Positions 6,894 to 15,075 are shown, counted from the stretch's first letter. The stretch: DNA of 16,327 nucleotides from Spirochaeta sp. (GCA_030592625.1 JAUVIY010000022.1:1-16327); one strand, 5' to 3'. Numbers and translations: made by a program. Notes: a model not told the origin generated them from the sequence alone.

Positions 6894-8921
6894 TTAAGAA
6901 CCAAGCAAACCGACCACTTCCCGGTCCTTGGGAACAATGACCTGGGCCACCGATTCCACTTCCCCGGACTCGACATTTATCACCCGGCCGAATATCACCA
7001 CGGTCTCGGTCATCTCGATTACCGAACCGGTGACGATATATCGAGCGGCCAGGATCTCACCGACCCTGATGGCCGTGCTCGTATCCACGAGTCCGGTCAG
7101 TTGCAGCTGCTGCTCCGCCAGCACCTGGTCTAGCCTGTTTCGTTCCACGAGGGTGAGGGTATCGATCCTTCCGAACTCCACCGTCGCCATTTCGTTCAGC
7201 ATGTTGACCAATTGCGGCGTTTTCCCGCTCTGCATGGTGAAACCCGAGACGGCGACGACTCCGTCGCTCCTGGTCCGAAGGTCCAGGGTCATCTCCCGGA
7301 ACAGGTTGGCGGTATGGTCCGTGAACGGCCGATCAGTCACAACCGGTCGGATCTCCCGGTCCCTGACGAAGCCATCTACTTTCACCTCCTCCATCTCAAG
7401 CTCTGAACCGATAATCCGTATGTACTGTTCCAGCACATCAAGTTCATCATCGAATCCCTCGTTGTCCAGGCGAAGGCGTGCATTCTCAATCGATTTCTTC
7501 GTCGATACCGTCAGGTCGAGTGCACGTTTCATTTTAGCACTTACCGAACGCTCCAGCTCCTCGATACGGGGATTTGTGAGTGCTGTGTAGGACACCTCGT
7601 TGAGATCGCCCTCTCCCCGACTTCGCCATAATTCATCCCTGAGTTCGTTGGTTTCAGCAATTTCCGCCCGGCAGGAATAGTAGAGATCCCCGATCAGAAT
7701 GAGGCTCTCGGCGTAGTCCAGTGTGGTTCCGGATTGCAGAATCATGGCATCGGAGTAACCGGTCACCGGCATCGGATCGTCGACGAATACCACTTCCAAC
7801 ACCCTGGATTCGGTTTTCACCGGGTTACCCTTGGTGTCCAGGGCGTTCAATGTAAACCGTATCAGCGCTTGCGTTCCCCTCCTCTCGTTCTCGGGAATGT
7901 TTATCCTGGCCAGGATGGTTTCGTAATCACCATGGTGGAGTGTGGGCAGATAATAAGTGACCTCTTTTCCGGAGATTGAATGGTTATACCCCCATGTCTC
8001 GACGAGTTCGACACCCTGCAGTAACTCAAACCTCATCTCCAGATCCCGGGCCACCGGTACAAAAGCCCTGTCGAGTTCGCTGCCGAAGATTTTTTCCATC
8101 TCTTCCCGATCGGCAACGAAGCGGGAGCTCCCGCCTCCGACCCGGGCCAGGTCGTTCATGAGCTTAAGGTCGAAATCACTCCCGAGTCCGATGGTGGAGA
8201 CGTTCACCCCCATCTCCCGGTATGTGGCGGCAATATCGAGAATCCCGGGGGATTCTCCAACACCGTCAGTGAGAAACAGAACCCGGTTGGTGTATTCGCT
8301 TCGGTAGTTCGCTAAAACCTGGCTGTAGCCGATATCGAGTCCCTTTCTGAGGTTGGTACCACCGCCCGGGGTGATGTTACGCACGGCATCTTTGAAACGA
8401 AGCCGCTTCTCCCGGCTGTCCATCCGGGTACTGGGGTAAATCACCTGAGCTACAGTGTCAAAAACGACGAGAGAAACGAAATCGCTGTCCCGGATGTTCT
8501 CAATGAAGATGTAGAACGACTCCTTCACCCAATCCATCTTGTCCTGATCGCCCATGGAACCGCTCTTGTCGATTACGAATGCCACGTTCAGGGGGGGCAG
8601 GTCATCAAAATCCATCTTACCGCCCTGAATCCCCACCTGAATGAGTTCACTTTGCCCCCGGTTGGACAGTTGCCGATGACCCGAATACAGTGTGAGGCCG
8701 ATGCCCTCTTCAGGGATGGGATATCTGTAATCAACGCTTGCGATGTAGGAATCGACATAAACTGAATCCGGCGGAATGATAATTCCCTGCCCCACGAGAT
8801 ATTTCCCGTGACCGGTTGTGGACGCCGCCGATTCAGCCGAACCGCCGGCGGCGACAGAAAATGTTATTATCGACATTATACCGATGGCACAGAAAACAAT
8901 GAGACGTCGTTTCTTCGACAT
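6894..8921 (-). CDS. Exported VWA domain protein with CsgG/FlgO-like C-terminus, intact MIDAS
   Basis: 675 residues, colinear paralogue of the next gene. A signal peptide (about 1-26, TFSVAAGGSAES) precedes a beta-rich region with SELIQVGIQGGKMDF, then a VWA domain with a complete MIDAS: D118-K-S-G-S122, T189 in GGGTNLRKG and D219 in FLTDG. The C-terminal ~115 residues (552-665) are CsgG/FlgO-like: LTLVERNRLDQVLAEQQLQ, VGEILAARYIVTGSVIE, VVIFGRVINVESGEV. In curli and flagellar systems such domains sit at or under the outer membrane and oligomerise. I infer an envelope protein that uses VWA for ligand or partner binding. The ATG is set by a near-perfect SD, AAAGGAGGT (8935-8927), five bases upstream. 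This strong site contrasts with the SD-less downstream copy, so the two paralogues may be made at very different levels. Confidence 0.86.
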   Translation of the reverse strand: MSKKRRLIVFCAIGIMSIITFSVAAGGSAESAASTTGHGKYLVGQGIIIPPDSVYVDSYIASVDYRYPIPEEGIGLTLYSGHRQLSNRGQSELIQVGIQGGKMDFDDLPPLNVAFVIDKSGSMGDQDKMDWVKESFYIFIENIRDSDFVSLVVFDTVAQVIYPSTRMDSREKRLRFKDAVRNITPGGGTNLRKGLDIGYSQVLANYRSEYTNRVLFLTDGVGESPGILDIAATYREMGVNVSTIGLGSDFDLKLMNDLARVGGGSSRFVADREEMEKIFGSELDRAFVPVARDLEMRFELLQGVELVETWGYNHSISGKEVTYYLPTLHHGDYETILARINIPENERRGTQALIRFTLNALDTKGNPVKTESRVLEVVFVDDPMPVTGYSDAMILQSGTTLDYAESLILIGDLYYSCRAEIAETNELRDELWRSRGEGDLNEVSYTALTNPRIEELERSVSAKMKRALDLTVSTKKSIENARLRLDNEGFDDELDVLEQYIRIIGSELEMEEVKVDGFVRDREIRPVVTDRPFTDHTANLFREMTLDLRTRSDGVVAVSGFTMQSGKTPQLVNMLNEMATVEFGRIDTLTLVERNRLDQVLAEQQLQLTGLVDTSTAIRVGEILAARYIVTGSVIEMTETVVIFGRVINVESGEVESVAQVIVPKDREVVGLLGS

Positions 8922-9088
8922 ATCAAACCTCCTTTCAACCTGTCAGACACGGATTGAGGGATGATAATTGCAATCAGGAGACGTGTGTTTTCCGACTGAT
9001 GTATTCTTCCGGGTCTCCCATCGTCGAGCAAGGAACTAACCCGTTCTTTATCCATGTTAACGTATTGAGGACCCGGATTCCAGAGAAC

Positions 9089-9116
9089 ATTTTACGCTAT
9101 AAAGTGACGGTTTCAA
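9089..9116 (-). promoter_or_regulatory. Putative sigma-70 promoter for the VWA gene pair
   Basis: On the minus strand TTGAAA (9116-9111), a 16-base spacer and TAAAAT (9094-9089). The start near 9082 would give a leader of about 160 bases before the strong SD of the first VWA gene. I see no riboswitch-like fold in that leader by eye. Confidence 0.35.
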
Positions 9117-9200
9117 GTTCAGCTTCATTGAGTAATGAACTTCCGGGGAAAGGAATTTTCCGAGCCGCGCCAGAGGTCAATTACATATAGGACCGTAGCC

Positions 9201-9241
9201 CATCACAACCTTAATCTCATGCAGACCAATCGGGTGTGATG
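9201..9241. repeat. Inverted repeat in the divergent control region, possible operator
   Basis: CATCACA (9201-9207) and TGTGATG (9235-9241) are a perfect 7-bp inverted repeat, extended by CC/GG with one-base bulges, around a ~21-base loop. It sits between the VWA and decarboxylase operons. A second short dyad, GCTGACTCAGC (9246-9256), follows at once. Either could bind a regulator of one or both divergent operons. No known operator is claimed. Apart from the promoters and dyads listed, I see nothing else in 8936-9360. Confidence 0.35.
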
Positions 9242-9302
9242 ACACGCTGACTCAGCCCGAATGATAAAATGAGTTATGGGGTCGTTCCTTTTCTGCATCT
9301 CC

Positions 9303-9311
9303 TGATATACT
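9303..9311 (+). promoter_or_regulatory. Possible extended -10 promoter for the decarboxylase operon
   Basis: TGATATACT contains TATACT (5/6 to consensus) preceded by TG at the extended -10 position. There is no good -35 at the right spacing. Transcription would start near 9318, giving a ~43-base leader made up largely of two hairpins. Confidence 0.3.
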
Positions 9312-9323
9312 GGCGAAAATCTC

Positions 9324-9352
9324 GCACCATTTTTGGTGCCGGCTGCAGCCGG
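9324..9352 (+). promoter_or_regulatory. Tandem hairpins abutting the ribosome-binding site of the decarboxylase operon
   Basis: GCACCA-TTTT-TGGTGC (9324-9339) is a 6-bp stem with a four-T loop. It is joined directly to the 14-bp perfect palindrome CCGGCTGCAGCCGG (9339-9352). The last two bases of the palindrome are the first two of the SD GGAGGGG (9351-9357), four bases from the ATG. Folding of the second element would touch the SD, so this may modulate initiation or be an operator for a dimeric regulator. Confidence 0.5.
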
Positions 9353-9360
9353 AGGGGTAG

Positions 9361-10911
9361 ATGAAGAAAGCGGATCTCGTACGAAAGCTGAATGTGAAGC
9401 GCAATCGCGCCCGTCTGGGCGGCGGCGAACATAGAATCGAGACACAGCATAAGAAAGGCAAGCTGACTGCGCGGGAACGATTGAAAATCCTGTTGGATCC
9501 CGACAGCTTTGAAGAGTTCGATATTTTTGCCATTCACCGAAGCCACGATTTCGGGATGGACTCCACACATACGTTCGGGGACGGTGTGGTGGTTGGATTT
9601 GGAACGATTGACGGTAGAATCGTCTACGTTTATGCGCAGGATTTTACCGTGAGTGGCGGTTCACTGGGTAAGGCCCATGCAGATAAAATCTGCAAGATCA
9701 TGGACATGGCCATGAAGGTTGGTGCCCCTGTAATCGGTCTGCCCGACTCCGGTGGTGCGCGAGTTCAGGAAGGCATTGACTCTCTTGCCGGCTATGGCGA
9801 CATATTCATGCGCAACGTGTCTGCCTCAGGGGTTATACCCCAGATCTCCGCGATAATGGGTCCCTGCGCCGGCGGTGCGGTCTATTCTCCGGCGATAACC
9901 GATTTTATCTTCATGAATCGCCAGACGAGTTATATGTTTGTCACTGGCCCGAAAGTCGTGAAGACGGTTCTCAACGAGGACGTGAGCACTGACGAGCTTG
10001 GCGGTGCAATGGTTCACGCATCGCGTAGTGGTGTGGCGCAGTTCATTACTCATACTGAAGAAGATACGCTCCTCCAGATACGGAACCTCCTGGGCTTCAT
10101 ACCTTCGAACAACATGGAGGAGCCACCATACGTCGTTCCGAAGGATGTTGCAGAACGACGATGCGAAGAGTTCAACTCCATCGTTCCCGAGAATCCCAAC
10201 TCACCGTACGATGTCCTGGATATCGTTCACCGAGTAGTGGACGATGGTCACTTTCTTGAAGTCTCCCAGGAGTATGCAAAAAATCTTGTGGTTGGCTTTG
10301 CTCGAATGAACGGCCATCCAGTGGGAATCGTTGCCAACCAGCCGAATTTCATTGCCGGAGTGCTCGATATCAATTCGTCGATAAAGGGCGCAAGATTTGT
10401 TCGGTTCTGCGATTCGTTCAATATTCCACTGCTCTTTTTTGAGGATGTTCCCGGATTTCTCCCGGGCACGACACAGGAACATGGTGGGATTATTCGGAAT
10501 GGAGCAAAATTGCTCTACGCGATAGCCGAGGCCACAGTACCGAAGATTACGGTAATACTCAGGAAAGCCTACGGCGGTGCCTATATTGTCATGAACAGCT
10601 GCCATTTACGCGCGGACGTTGTTTATGCCTGGCCCACCGCTGAAATAGCCGTCATGGGAGCCAAGGGTGCTGCTGAGATTATCTTCAGAAGGACGGCGGA
10701 CAAATCCGAGAATCCCGAAGAGTTCATGGCACAAAAGGAAGAGGAGTATCAGGATCGATTCAGCAATCCCTATCGCGCGGCGGAACAGGGCTACATTGAA
10801 GATATCATAGAACCCGCTGCGACCCGGATTCGCCTTATTCGATCGCTTGAGATGCTTTCAGGAAAGCGCGACTCGAATCCTCCGCGAAAACATGGCAATA
10901 TTCCTTTGTAG
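9361..10911 (+). CDS. mmdA: Methylmalonyl-CoA-type decarboxylase carboxyltransferase (alpha) subunit
   Basis: A 516-residue acyl-CoA carboxyltransferase of the PccB/MmdA family. It transfers the carboxyl group from an acyl-CoA, probably (S)-methylmalonyl-CoA, to biotin on the carrier protein. Family blocks seen: [17 protein letters not shown] near residue 35, the oxyanion-hole motif [10 protein letters not shown] (129-138), [12 protein letters not shown] (167-178), [10 protein letters not shown], and in the C-terminal half [33 protein letters not shown] and [19 protein letters not shown]. Length is normal. Followed by gamma-like, biotin-carrier and beta genes, with no biotin carboxylase nearby, it belongs to a Na+-pumping decarboxylase rather than an ATP-dependent propionyl-CoA carboxylase. 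Glutaconyl-CoA or malonyl-CoA as substrate cannot be excluded. The start is set by GGAGGGG just upstream. Confidence 0.92.
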   Translation: MKKADLVRKLNVKRNRARLGGGEHRIETQHKKGKLTARERLKILLDPDSFEEFDIFAIHRSHDFGMDSTHTFGDGVVVGFGTIDGRIVYVYAQDFTVSGGSLGKAHADKICKIMDMAMKVGAPVIGLPDSGGARVQEGIDSLAGYGDIFMRNVSASGVIPQISAIMGPCAGGAVYSPAITDFIFMNRQTSYMFVTGPKVVKTVLNEDVSTDELGGAMVHASRSGVAQFITHTEEDTLLQIRNLLGFIPSNNMEEPPYVVPKDVAERRCEEFNSIVPENPNSPYDVLDIVHRVVDDGHFLEVSQEYAKNLVVGFARMNGHPVGIVANQPNFIAGVLDINSSIKGARFVRFCDSFNIPLLFFEDVPGFLPGTTQEHGGIIRNGAKLLYAIAEATVPKITVILRKAYGGAYIVMNSCHLRADVVYAWPTAEIAVMGAKGAAEIIFRRTADKSENPEEFMAQKEEEYQDRFSNPYRAAEQGYIEDIIEPAATRIRLIRSLEMLSGKRDSNPPRKHGNIPL

Positions 10912-10925
10912 AGGGTAGCGTGGTG

Positions 10926-11534
10926 ATGAAAAGAATTGTCCTGATGACTATTGTCGTCCTGTTTGGCGTGGTTCAGTTTCTTGCCGCAGAGGGCGTTGGG
11001 CTCGTGTCCTTCAACCCCTCGTGGACTATGCACGAACTGGCTGCGTCCGAGTCCGTTCCGGTAAAACAACTGGCGATAGAGCTTGAACTGGAATTCAGTG
11101 AGATCCGGGGACGCTCGCTCTCCGATCTCGGAATTACACGCCTGGACGCCGAAAACGCCATTGAGCGCTATCGTGTAGGCGAGACGGGCATGGTTACCAG
11201 TATTGTGGCTGTTGGAATGATTATCGTTTTTGTGAGCCTTGTTGTGGTTGCATTTCTGATCAGCCTGTTCAAACATATACACATTTTTGACAGATCTCAT
11301 TCCGGGCGCAGATCTCGATCGGTGAATACGGTTGTGGGAACAGTCACATCACAAAGCGATATGAGCGACCAATCTATTGCGGCGGCTATTGCCGCAATAT
11401 TCCTCCACGAAGAAGAAGTGGATTCGGAGAATCGCCTCCTGCTGACATGGAGGCGAGCATCCACCAGCATCTGGAGAACCGGCGGCACGATGCCAAACTC
11501 ATTACATATAGCTGCAAGAAGGGGCCGAAAATGA
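10926..11534 (+). CDS. OadG-like membrane subunit (gamma/delta) of the Na+-pumping decarboxylase
   Basis: About 202 residues. An N-terminal signal peptide or first helix (1-21) is followed by a ~55-residue soluble segment (FNPSWTMHELAASESVPVKQLA...LSDLGITRLDAENAIERY). Next come a strong transmembrane helix (about 89-115) and a basic, Ala-rich tail with AAAIAAIFLHEEE and LLLTWRRASTSIW that resembles the C-termini of larger OadG proteins. The subunit should anchor the carboxyltransferase and biotin carrier to the beta subunit. It is much longer than the classical ~80-residue OadG because of the N-terminal helical segment, which resembles small helical domains of the form 'T..ElA...gipv..La..l.l...pL.eLGi'. 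GTG codons at 10920 and 10923 are alternative starts: GAGGG ends 10 bases before the ATG and 7 before the second GTG. The stop overlaps the next gene (ATGA). Confidence 0.8.
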   Translation: MKRIVLMTIVVLFGVVQFLAAEGVGLVSFNPSWTMHELAASESVPVKQLAIELELEFSEIRGRSLSDLGITRLDAENAIERYRVGETGMVTSIVAVGMIIVFVSLVVVAFLISLFKHIHIFDRSHSGRRSRSVNTVVGTVTSQSDMSDQSIAAAIAAIFLHEEEVDSENRLLLTWRRASTSIWRTGGTMPNSLHIAARRGRK

Positions 11535-11995
11535 AATCGTATGACTTCAAGGTAGGTGGTCAGTCATTCACCGCACGAATCGTTGAATATACCGAGACCA
11601 GGGTTGTTGTCGATCTGAATGGCAACACCTACGATGTGGAATTATCTTCCGTGACGCCGATGGCTCCGGTGACGCCGGTGGCTCCAGCCTCCTCAGTTAC
11701 GCCCCCACGGCCTGCTCCGACTCCCCCGACGCCGGTAAAAAAGAAACCTCCACAGATAGCCCCGAGTGCGCCTGGAACCGGCGCAGTGACAGCACCGATC
11801 CCGGGCGTCGTGAAGCAGATCCCGGTTGCCGTTGGCGATGAGGTGACTGAGGGCACAGTCGTTCTCATACTCGAAGCGATGAAGATGGAGAACCAGATCT
11901 CTGCAACTGTGGGAGGGACTATCTCCGAGATAAAAGTCGCACTGGGCGATTCCATTCAGGAAGGTCAGCTCCTCATTCAGATCGAGGCGTCATAA
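11531..11995 (+). CDS. Biotin carrier protein of the decarboxylase complex
   Basis: 154 residues. The C-terminal biotinyl/lipoyl domain (about 80-153) carries the biotinylation motif EAMKMEN with K118 as acceptor, 36-37 residues from the C-terminus as expected. The preceding TAPIPGVVKQIPVAVGDEVTEG and following GGTISEIKVALGDSIQEGQLL are standard for the fold. Residues ~43-82 are a Pro/Ala/Thr linker (VTPMAPVTPVAPASS...PAPTPPTPVKKKPP), a flexible arm for moving biotin between the carboxyltransferase and the membrane beta subunit. The first ~40 residues form a small beta domain common in these proteins. The ATG overlaps the stop of the OadG-like gene by four bases and its TAA shares one base with the beta-subunit ATG, so the three are translationally coupled. 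An AAGGGG SD lies about seven bases upstream. Confidence 0.93.
   Translation: MKSYDFKVGGQSFTARIVEYTETRVVVDLNGNTYDVELSSVTPMAPVTPVAPASSVTPPRPAPTPPTPVKKKPPQIAPSAPGTGAVTAPIPGVVKQIPVAVGDEVTEGTVVLILEAMKMENQISATVGGTISEIKVALGDSIQEGQLLIQIEAS
11651..11686 (+). repeat. Tandem 18-bp direct repeat in the biotin-carrier linker
   Basis: GTGACGCCGATGGCTCCG (11651-11668) is followed directly by GTGACGCCGGTGGCTCCA (11669-11686), 16 of 18 bases identical. It encodes VTPMAP-VTPVAP and probably arose by slippage, so linker length may vary between strains. Confidence 0.8.
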
Positions 11996-13110
11996 TGGAC
12001 GAGTTTCTCGGATTTTTAAGTACAACCGGAATTACTCAGTTCGATTTCGGTTCCGCCATCATGATTGTAATCGGACTGGTCTTTATCACTCTTGCCATTG
12101 TGAAAGACTACGAGCCGCTGCTGCTCATCCCGATAGGATTCGGGATTGTGCTGGGAAACATGCCCGGTACTGCGGGTGTTTATATCCAGGACTCAGTGAT
12201 GAATATCATCTATTTTGGTGTTCGCAGTGGCCTCTATCCACCTCTGGTGTTTCTGGGCATTGGGGCAATGACTGATTTCTCAACCCTCATTTCCAATCCA
12301 AAACTCATCCTGCTCGGAGCCGCGGCGCAGCTTGGAATTTTCGCCACACTAACCGGAGCTTATCTGCTCGGATTCACTATCATTGAAGCCGGAGCCATCG
12401 GGATTATTGGAGGAGCCGATGGACCCACATCGATCTTCCTGGCCACAAAGCTCGCACCACACCTCCTGGGGCCGATCGCCATCGCTGCCTATTCGTACAT
12501 GGCACTGGTACCGGTTATACAACCACCAATTATCCGACTCCTGACGACAAAGAAGGAGCGGGTCATTCAGATGAAGACGCCTCGCCCGATATCCAAACGG
12601 GAAAAGGTTTTGTTTCCCATTACCGCCTTCATTGCCACCGTGGTCATTGCACCAGGTGCGGCAATTCTGCTTGGCATGCTCTTTTTCGGGAACCTGCTGA
12701 AGGAGTCTGGCGTTACTGAGCGTCTTGCCGAATCGGCGCGGCATTCGCTGATAGATATAGTTACGATTCTGCTGGGACTGGCAGTTGGAGCAAGCACTCA
12801 GGCTGAATACTTCCTGACACCGAACTCGATCAAGATCTTTGTTCTCGGCGCGTTCGCGTTCTCTGTTGCTACGGCCGCCGGAGTGCTTTTCGCCAAGTTC
12901 ATGAACCTATTTCTCAAGCAGAAGATCAATCCAATGATTGGTGCCGCAGGTGTGTCCGCCGTTCCCGACAGTGCCCGCGTCGTTCAGCAACTCGGTCAGC
13001 AGTACAACAAGAATAACTTCCTTCTGATGCACGCCATGGCACCGAATGTTTCCGGGGTTATTGGTTCTGCCGTTGCAGCCGGTGTACTCCTGGGGATACT
13101 CGGGGGATAA
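11995..13110 (+). CDS. oadB: Na+-transporting decarboxylase beta subunit (OadB/MmdB family)
   Basis: 371 residues, almost wholly hydrophobic with about nine membrane helices. This subunit decarboxylates carboxybiotin using a periplasmic proton and exports Na+. Family signatures are LIPIGFGIVLGNMPG (44-58), PPLVFLGIGAMTDFSTLI (82-99), and the ion-site region GIIGGADGPTSIF with D142, matching the essential Asp of OadB. Also present are SYMALVPVIQPPI (Tyr168), GAAGVSAVPDSARVVQ and the C-terminal HAMAPNVSGVIGSAVAAG that carries the second Na+-site Asn/Gly/Ser. All key residues appear intact. The ATG overlaps the biotin-carrier TAA (TAATG). It is the last gene of the operon; no clear intrinsic terminator is seen in the 105 bp before the convergent cardiolipin synthase gene. 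Confidence 0.94.
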   Translation: MDEFLGFLSTTGITQFDFGSAIMIVIGLVFITLAIVKDYEPLLLIPIGFGIVLGNMPGTAGVYIQDSVMNIIYFGVRSGLYPPLVFLGIGAMTDFSTLISNPKLILLGAAAQLGIFATLTGAYLLGFTIIEAGAIGIIGGADGPTSIFLATKLAPHLLGPIAIAAYSYMALVPVIQPPIIRLLTTKKERVIQMKTPRPISKREKVLFPITAFIATVVIAPGAAILLGMLFFGNLLKESGVTERLAESARHSLIDIVTILLGLAVGASTQAEYFLTPNSIKIFVLGAFAFSVATAAGVLFAKFMNLFLKQKINPMIGAAGVSAVPDSARVVQQLGQQYNKNNFLLMHAMAPNVSGVIGSAVAAGVLLGILGG

Positions 13111-13215
13111 TAGGATGTCGTTGCTCGAAATATCGCGGCTCAAAGATGATTTATATTGGTCAAAGACAGACAGGAGCATGCTGCGCCGATCGTATCTCCG
13201 TTTGAATTATCTGCT

Positions 13216-14655
13216 TTATAACACAGGTCCGAGCATAGAGAAGGTGTTGTTCCATAACCGCCGGAACCATGACCATTGCGCCACCATCCCGGCACTGACC
13301 GGGTTTGATTTGGCAATATAGCTGCCCTGGCGTTGACGAACATCAGATGTCAGAGATTTATCATGAAACAGTATGTTATTCTCGTAATTTAGTTCGAAGC
13401 TCCGACGGTCCATGTTGGCGGAACCGATAAGTGTCATTTCTCCATCAATAGTCAGGGATTTGGTATGCAGCAGTCCGCCTGTATATTCGTAAATAATAAC
13501 TCCGGCATCCAGCAAATCCGCGTAATGGCTGTGACAGGCGGCGCCTGTGTACCAGGAATCAATCCTCGCCGGAAAAATTATAATTGTCTGAACACCGCGT
13601 CTGGCGCTTGCGCATAAGGCCGTCTGCATTGGTTCATCAGGAACGTAATACGGCGTTGATATTACCAGTTCCTTTCGTGCTGCATACATCAGGGCTTCGA
13701 ACATCTCCGGCATGGCGGAATTACGGACCGTCGGGCCTGTACCGATTACCTGGGCGGGAAACCCGTTTTGAAGCTTGGGGATGGATTCTTTCAGTAACGG
13801 GAGAAGATCTTCATCCACTTCCGACATCCAGTCGTCGGCGAACAGGAATTGGTTTTGTATGATTATCGGTCCTTCGAAGCGAATCATAATATCCACCCAG
13901 GGTGCAAACCTGGCTTTAATCATAAATTCCGGATCGGCACAGTTCTGGCTTCCGCAATAGGTTATCCGATTGTCGATAACGACAATTTTTCGGTGATTTC
14001 GCAGGTCTATGCGTCCGTGAAGCGCCCTGTAAATGGGATTTCCGATGGGAAGGGTGTTTACCACTTTAACGCCTGCATTCCGCATGGCCTTCCAGTGTTT
14101 GGATTTGATAATTGCCCGTGAACCGAGGCTGTCCGCCATGGCACGACAGGTGACGCCGCGTACCGCCGCCCGCTTCAATGCATCAACAACCTTAAGGCCG
14201 TTGTTATCTGAAAGCCAAATGTAAAACCCCAGGTGAATATGATCCTCAGCCATATCCATATCGGCCACCATGGAAGTGATAGTGGCATTTGAATCCTCCA
14301 TCAATTTGCCCCGGTTACCCTCGATCGGATCAAAGCCGTTTATCGTTTTACCGGTTAGAAAAAGATGTCTGTATCGTTCCGGAATATCCGCAATAACCAT
14401 TTCTGAGAAATTCTCAATTACCGGCAGCCGATCTTCAATTTCCTTCCTGCGTTTTACACGTTTGCGGCCCAGATTTGTTTCTCCCAGAAAAATATATATG
14501 ACGATACCCAGGATAGGCAGCGCGGCGATAACCACGAGCCAGGCGATCCGTGATGCAGGCTCCCGATGAGGACGCATCAGCACTCTGATAATAAACAGGA
14601 ACTGAAGAAAAAATTCCAGGATAATCGAAAGGGATGCAATTAATCCGTCACTCAT
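13216..14655 (-). CDS. cls: Cardiolipin synthase
   Basis: 479 residues, normal bacterial Cls length. Two N-terminal membrane helices (about 8-26 and 37-57, with RIAWLVVIAALPILGIVIYI) precede two phospholipase-D domains. Both HKD motifs are complete: H221-R-K-IVVI-D228 followed by GSQN, and H397-T-K-SLTI-D404 followed by IGSANMDRRSFELNYE. The protein ends RRLWNNTFSMLGPVL, the usual Cls tail. It condenses two phosphatidylglycerols to cardiolipin and glycerol at the inner membrane. The gene stands alone, convergent with the decarboxylase operon and next to the accessory region. A TATAAA box lies 16 bases before the ATG without a convincing -35, and a purine-rich AAGAGAGAG may serve as SD. Confidence 0.95.
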   Translation of the reverse strand: MSDGLIASLSIILEFFLQFLFIIRVLMRPHREPASRIAWLVVIAALPILGIVIYIFLGETNLGRKRVKRRKEIEDRLPVIENFSEMVIADIPERYRHLFLTGKTINGFDPIEGNRGKLMEDSNATITSMVADMDMAEDHIHLGFYIWLSDNNGLKVVDALKRAAVRGVTCRAMADSLGSRAIIKSKHWKAMRNAGVKVVNTLPIGNPIYRALHGRIDLRNHRKIVVIDNRITYCGSQNCADPEFMIKARFAPWVDIMIRFEGPIIIQNQFLFADDWMSEVDEDLLPLLKESIPKLQNGFPAQVIGTGPTVRNSAMPEMFEALMYAARKELVISTPYYVPDEPMQTALCASARRGVQTIIIFPARIDSWYTGAACHSHYADLLDAGVIIYEYTGGLLHTKSLTIDGEMTLIGSANMDRRSFELNYENNILFHDKSLTSDVRQRQGSYIAKSNPVSAGMVAQWSWFRRLWNNTFSMLGPVL

Positions 14656-14693
14656 TATGTATTTCTCTCTCTTTATATTTGCACAGTCAGCTT

Positions 14694-14734
14694 AACTGGT
14701 TTTTGCTTACAAATCTCCTTCTGATTTGCCAGTT
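14694..14734. repeat. Nested inverted repeat upstream of cls
   Basis: AACTGG (14694-14699) pairs with CCAGTT (14729-14734), and inside it AAATC (14711-14715) pairs with GATTT (14723-14727). The left outer sequence, GCTTAAC (14690-14696), fits the RYYYAAC inverse-core pattern of integron attC sites, but the right side, GTTACTC, does not fit GTTRRRY. It lies 35-80 bases ahead of the cls ATG and could be a leader hairpin or a worn recombination site. Confidence 0.4.
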
Positions 14735-14795
14735 ACTCATTTTACGCCCCCGCTGTTATGCTGCGGATTGTGTCCACGCCTGTAGTTGCTTTCCT

Positions 14796-14998
14796 TCAGG
14801 TCTGATCTGATGTCAGCTTATCGACAACAGCCTTTCCCACAAAGCTATTGATCGACATATTCATTTTATATGTAACGCTGGGGGTATTCGTAAAATAAAA
14901 TGACCTGAATATGGCTTTTCCGGCTCGACTCCATCCTCTTTACACCAGGCAAGATAATCATCAATTGAACCATGGAAGGCCCGCTCCTGTTCTTCTAT
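14796..14998 (-). pseudogene. HicB-family antitoxin remnant
   Basis: Reading the minus strand from 14998, one frame gives IEEQERAFHGSIDDYLAWCK, then EDGVEPEKPYSGHFILRIPP and ALHIK, then TGA. This is the core of the HicB antitoxin fold (consensus AFhdsVDdYL..C...G.ePeKpySGkf.lRipp.lH). Directly after, in another frame, MNMSINSFVGKAVVDKLTSD continues to a TGA at 14798-14796, matching the HicB tail (.SLN.fv..aL). About 8-10 codons between the two parts are missing, consistent with a small frame-shifting deletion. A TAG at 15001-14999 cuts off the N-terminus, and no start can be assigned. No HicA toxin gene is visible beside it. The product cannot be functional as it stands. The rest of 14656-15075 shows only the hairpin listed separately and unassigned AT-rich DNA. 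Confidence 0.72.
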
Positions 14999-15075
14999 CT
15001 ATCGACCTTCCCTGAGTAGTAAGAACATCCTGTGTTCACTTATTAATGGCACTACCTTCAGGTACCATAAATAAA

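Noticed and set aside
9361..10911. Propionyl-CoA or acetyl-CoA carboxylase beta subunit
   Set aside because: Sequence alone fits PccB too, but there is no biotin carboxylase gene and the operon contains OadG-like and OadB subunits specific to Na+-pumping decarboxylases.
13115..13321. 68-codon plus-strand frame after the decarboxylase beta gene (begins MSLLEISRLKDD)
   Set aside because: Its second half is antisense to the conserved C-terminus of cardiolipin synthase and it lacks a properly spaced SD. The first ~30 codons look protein-like but are not enough to call.
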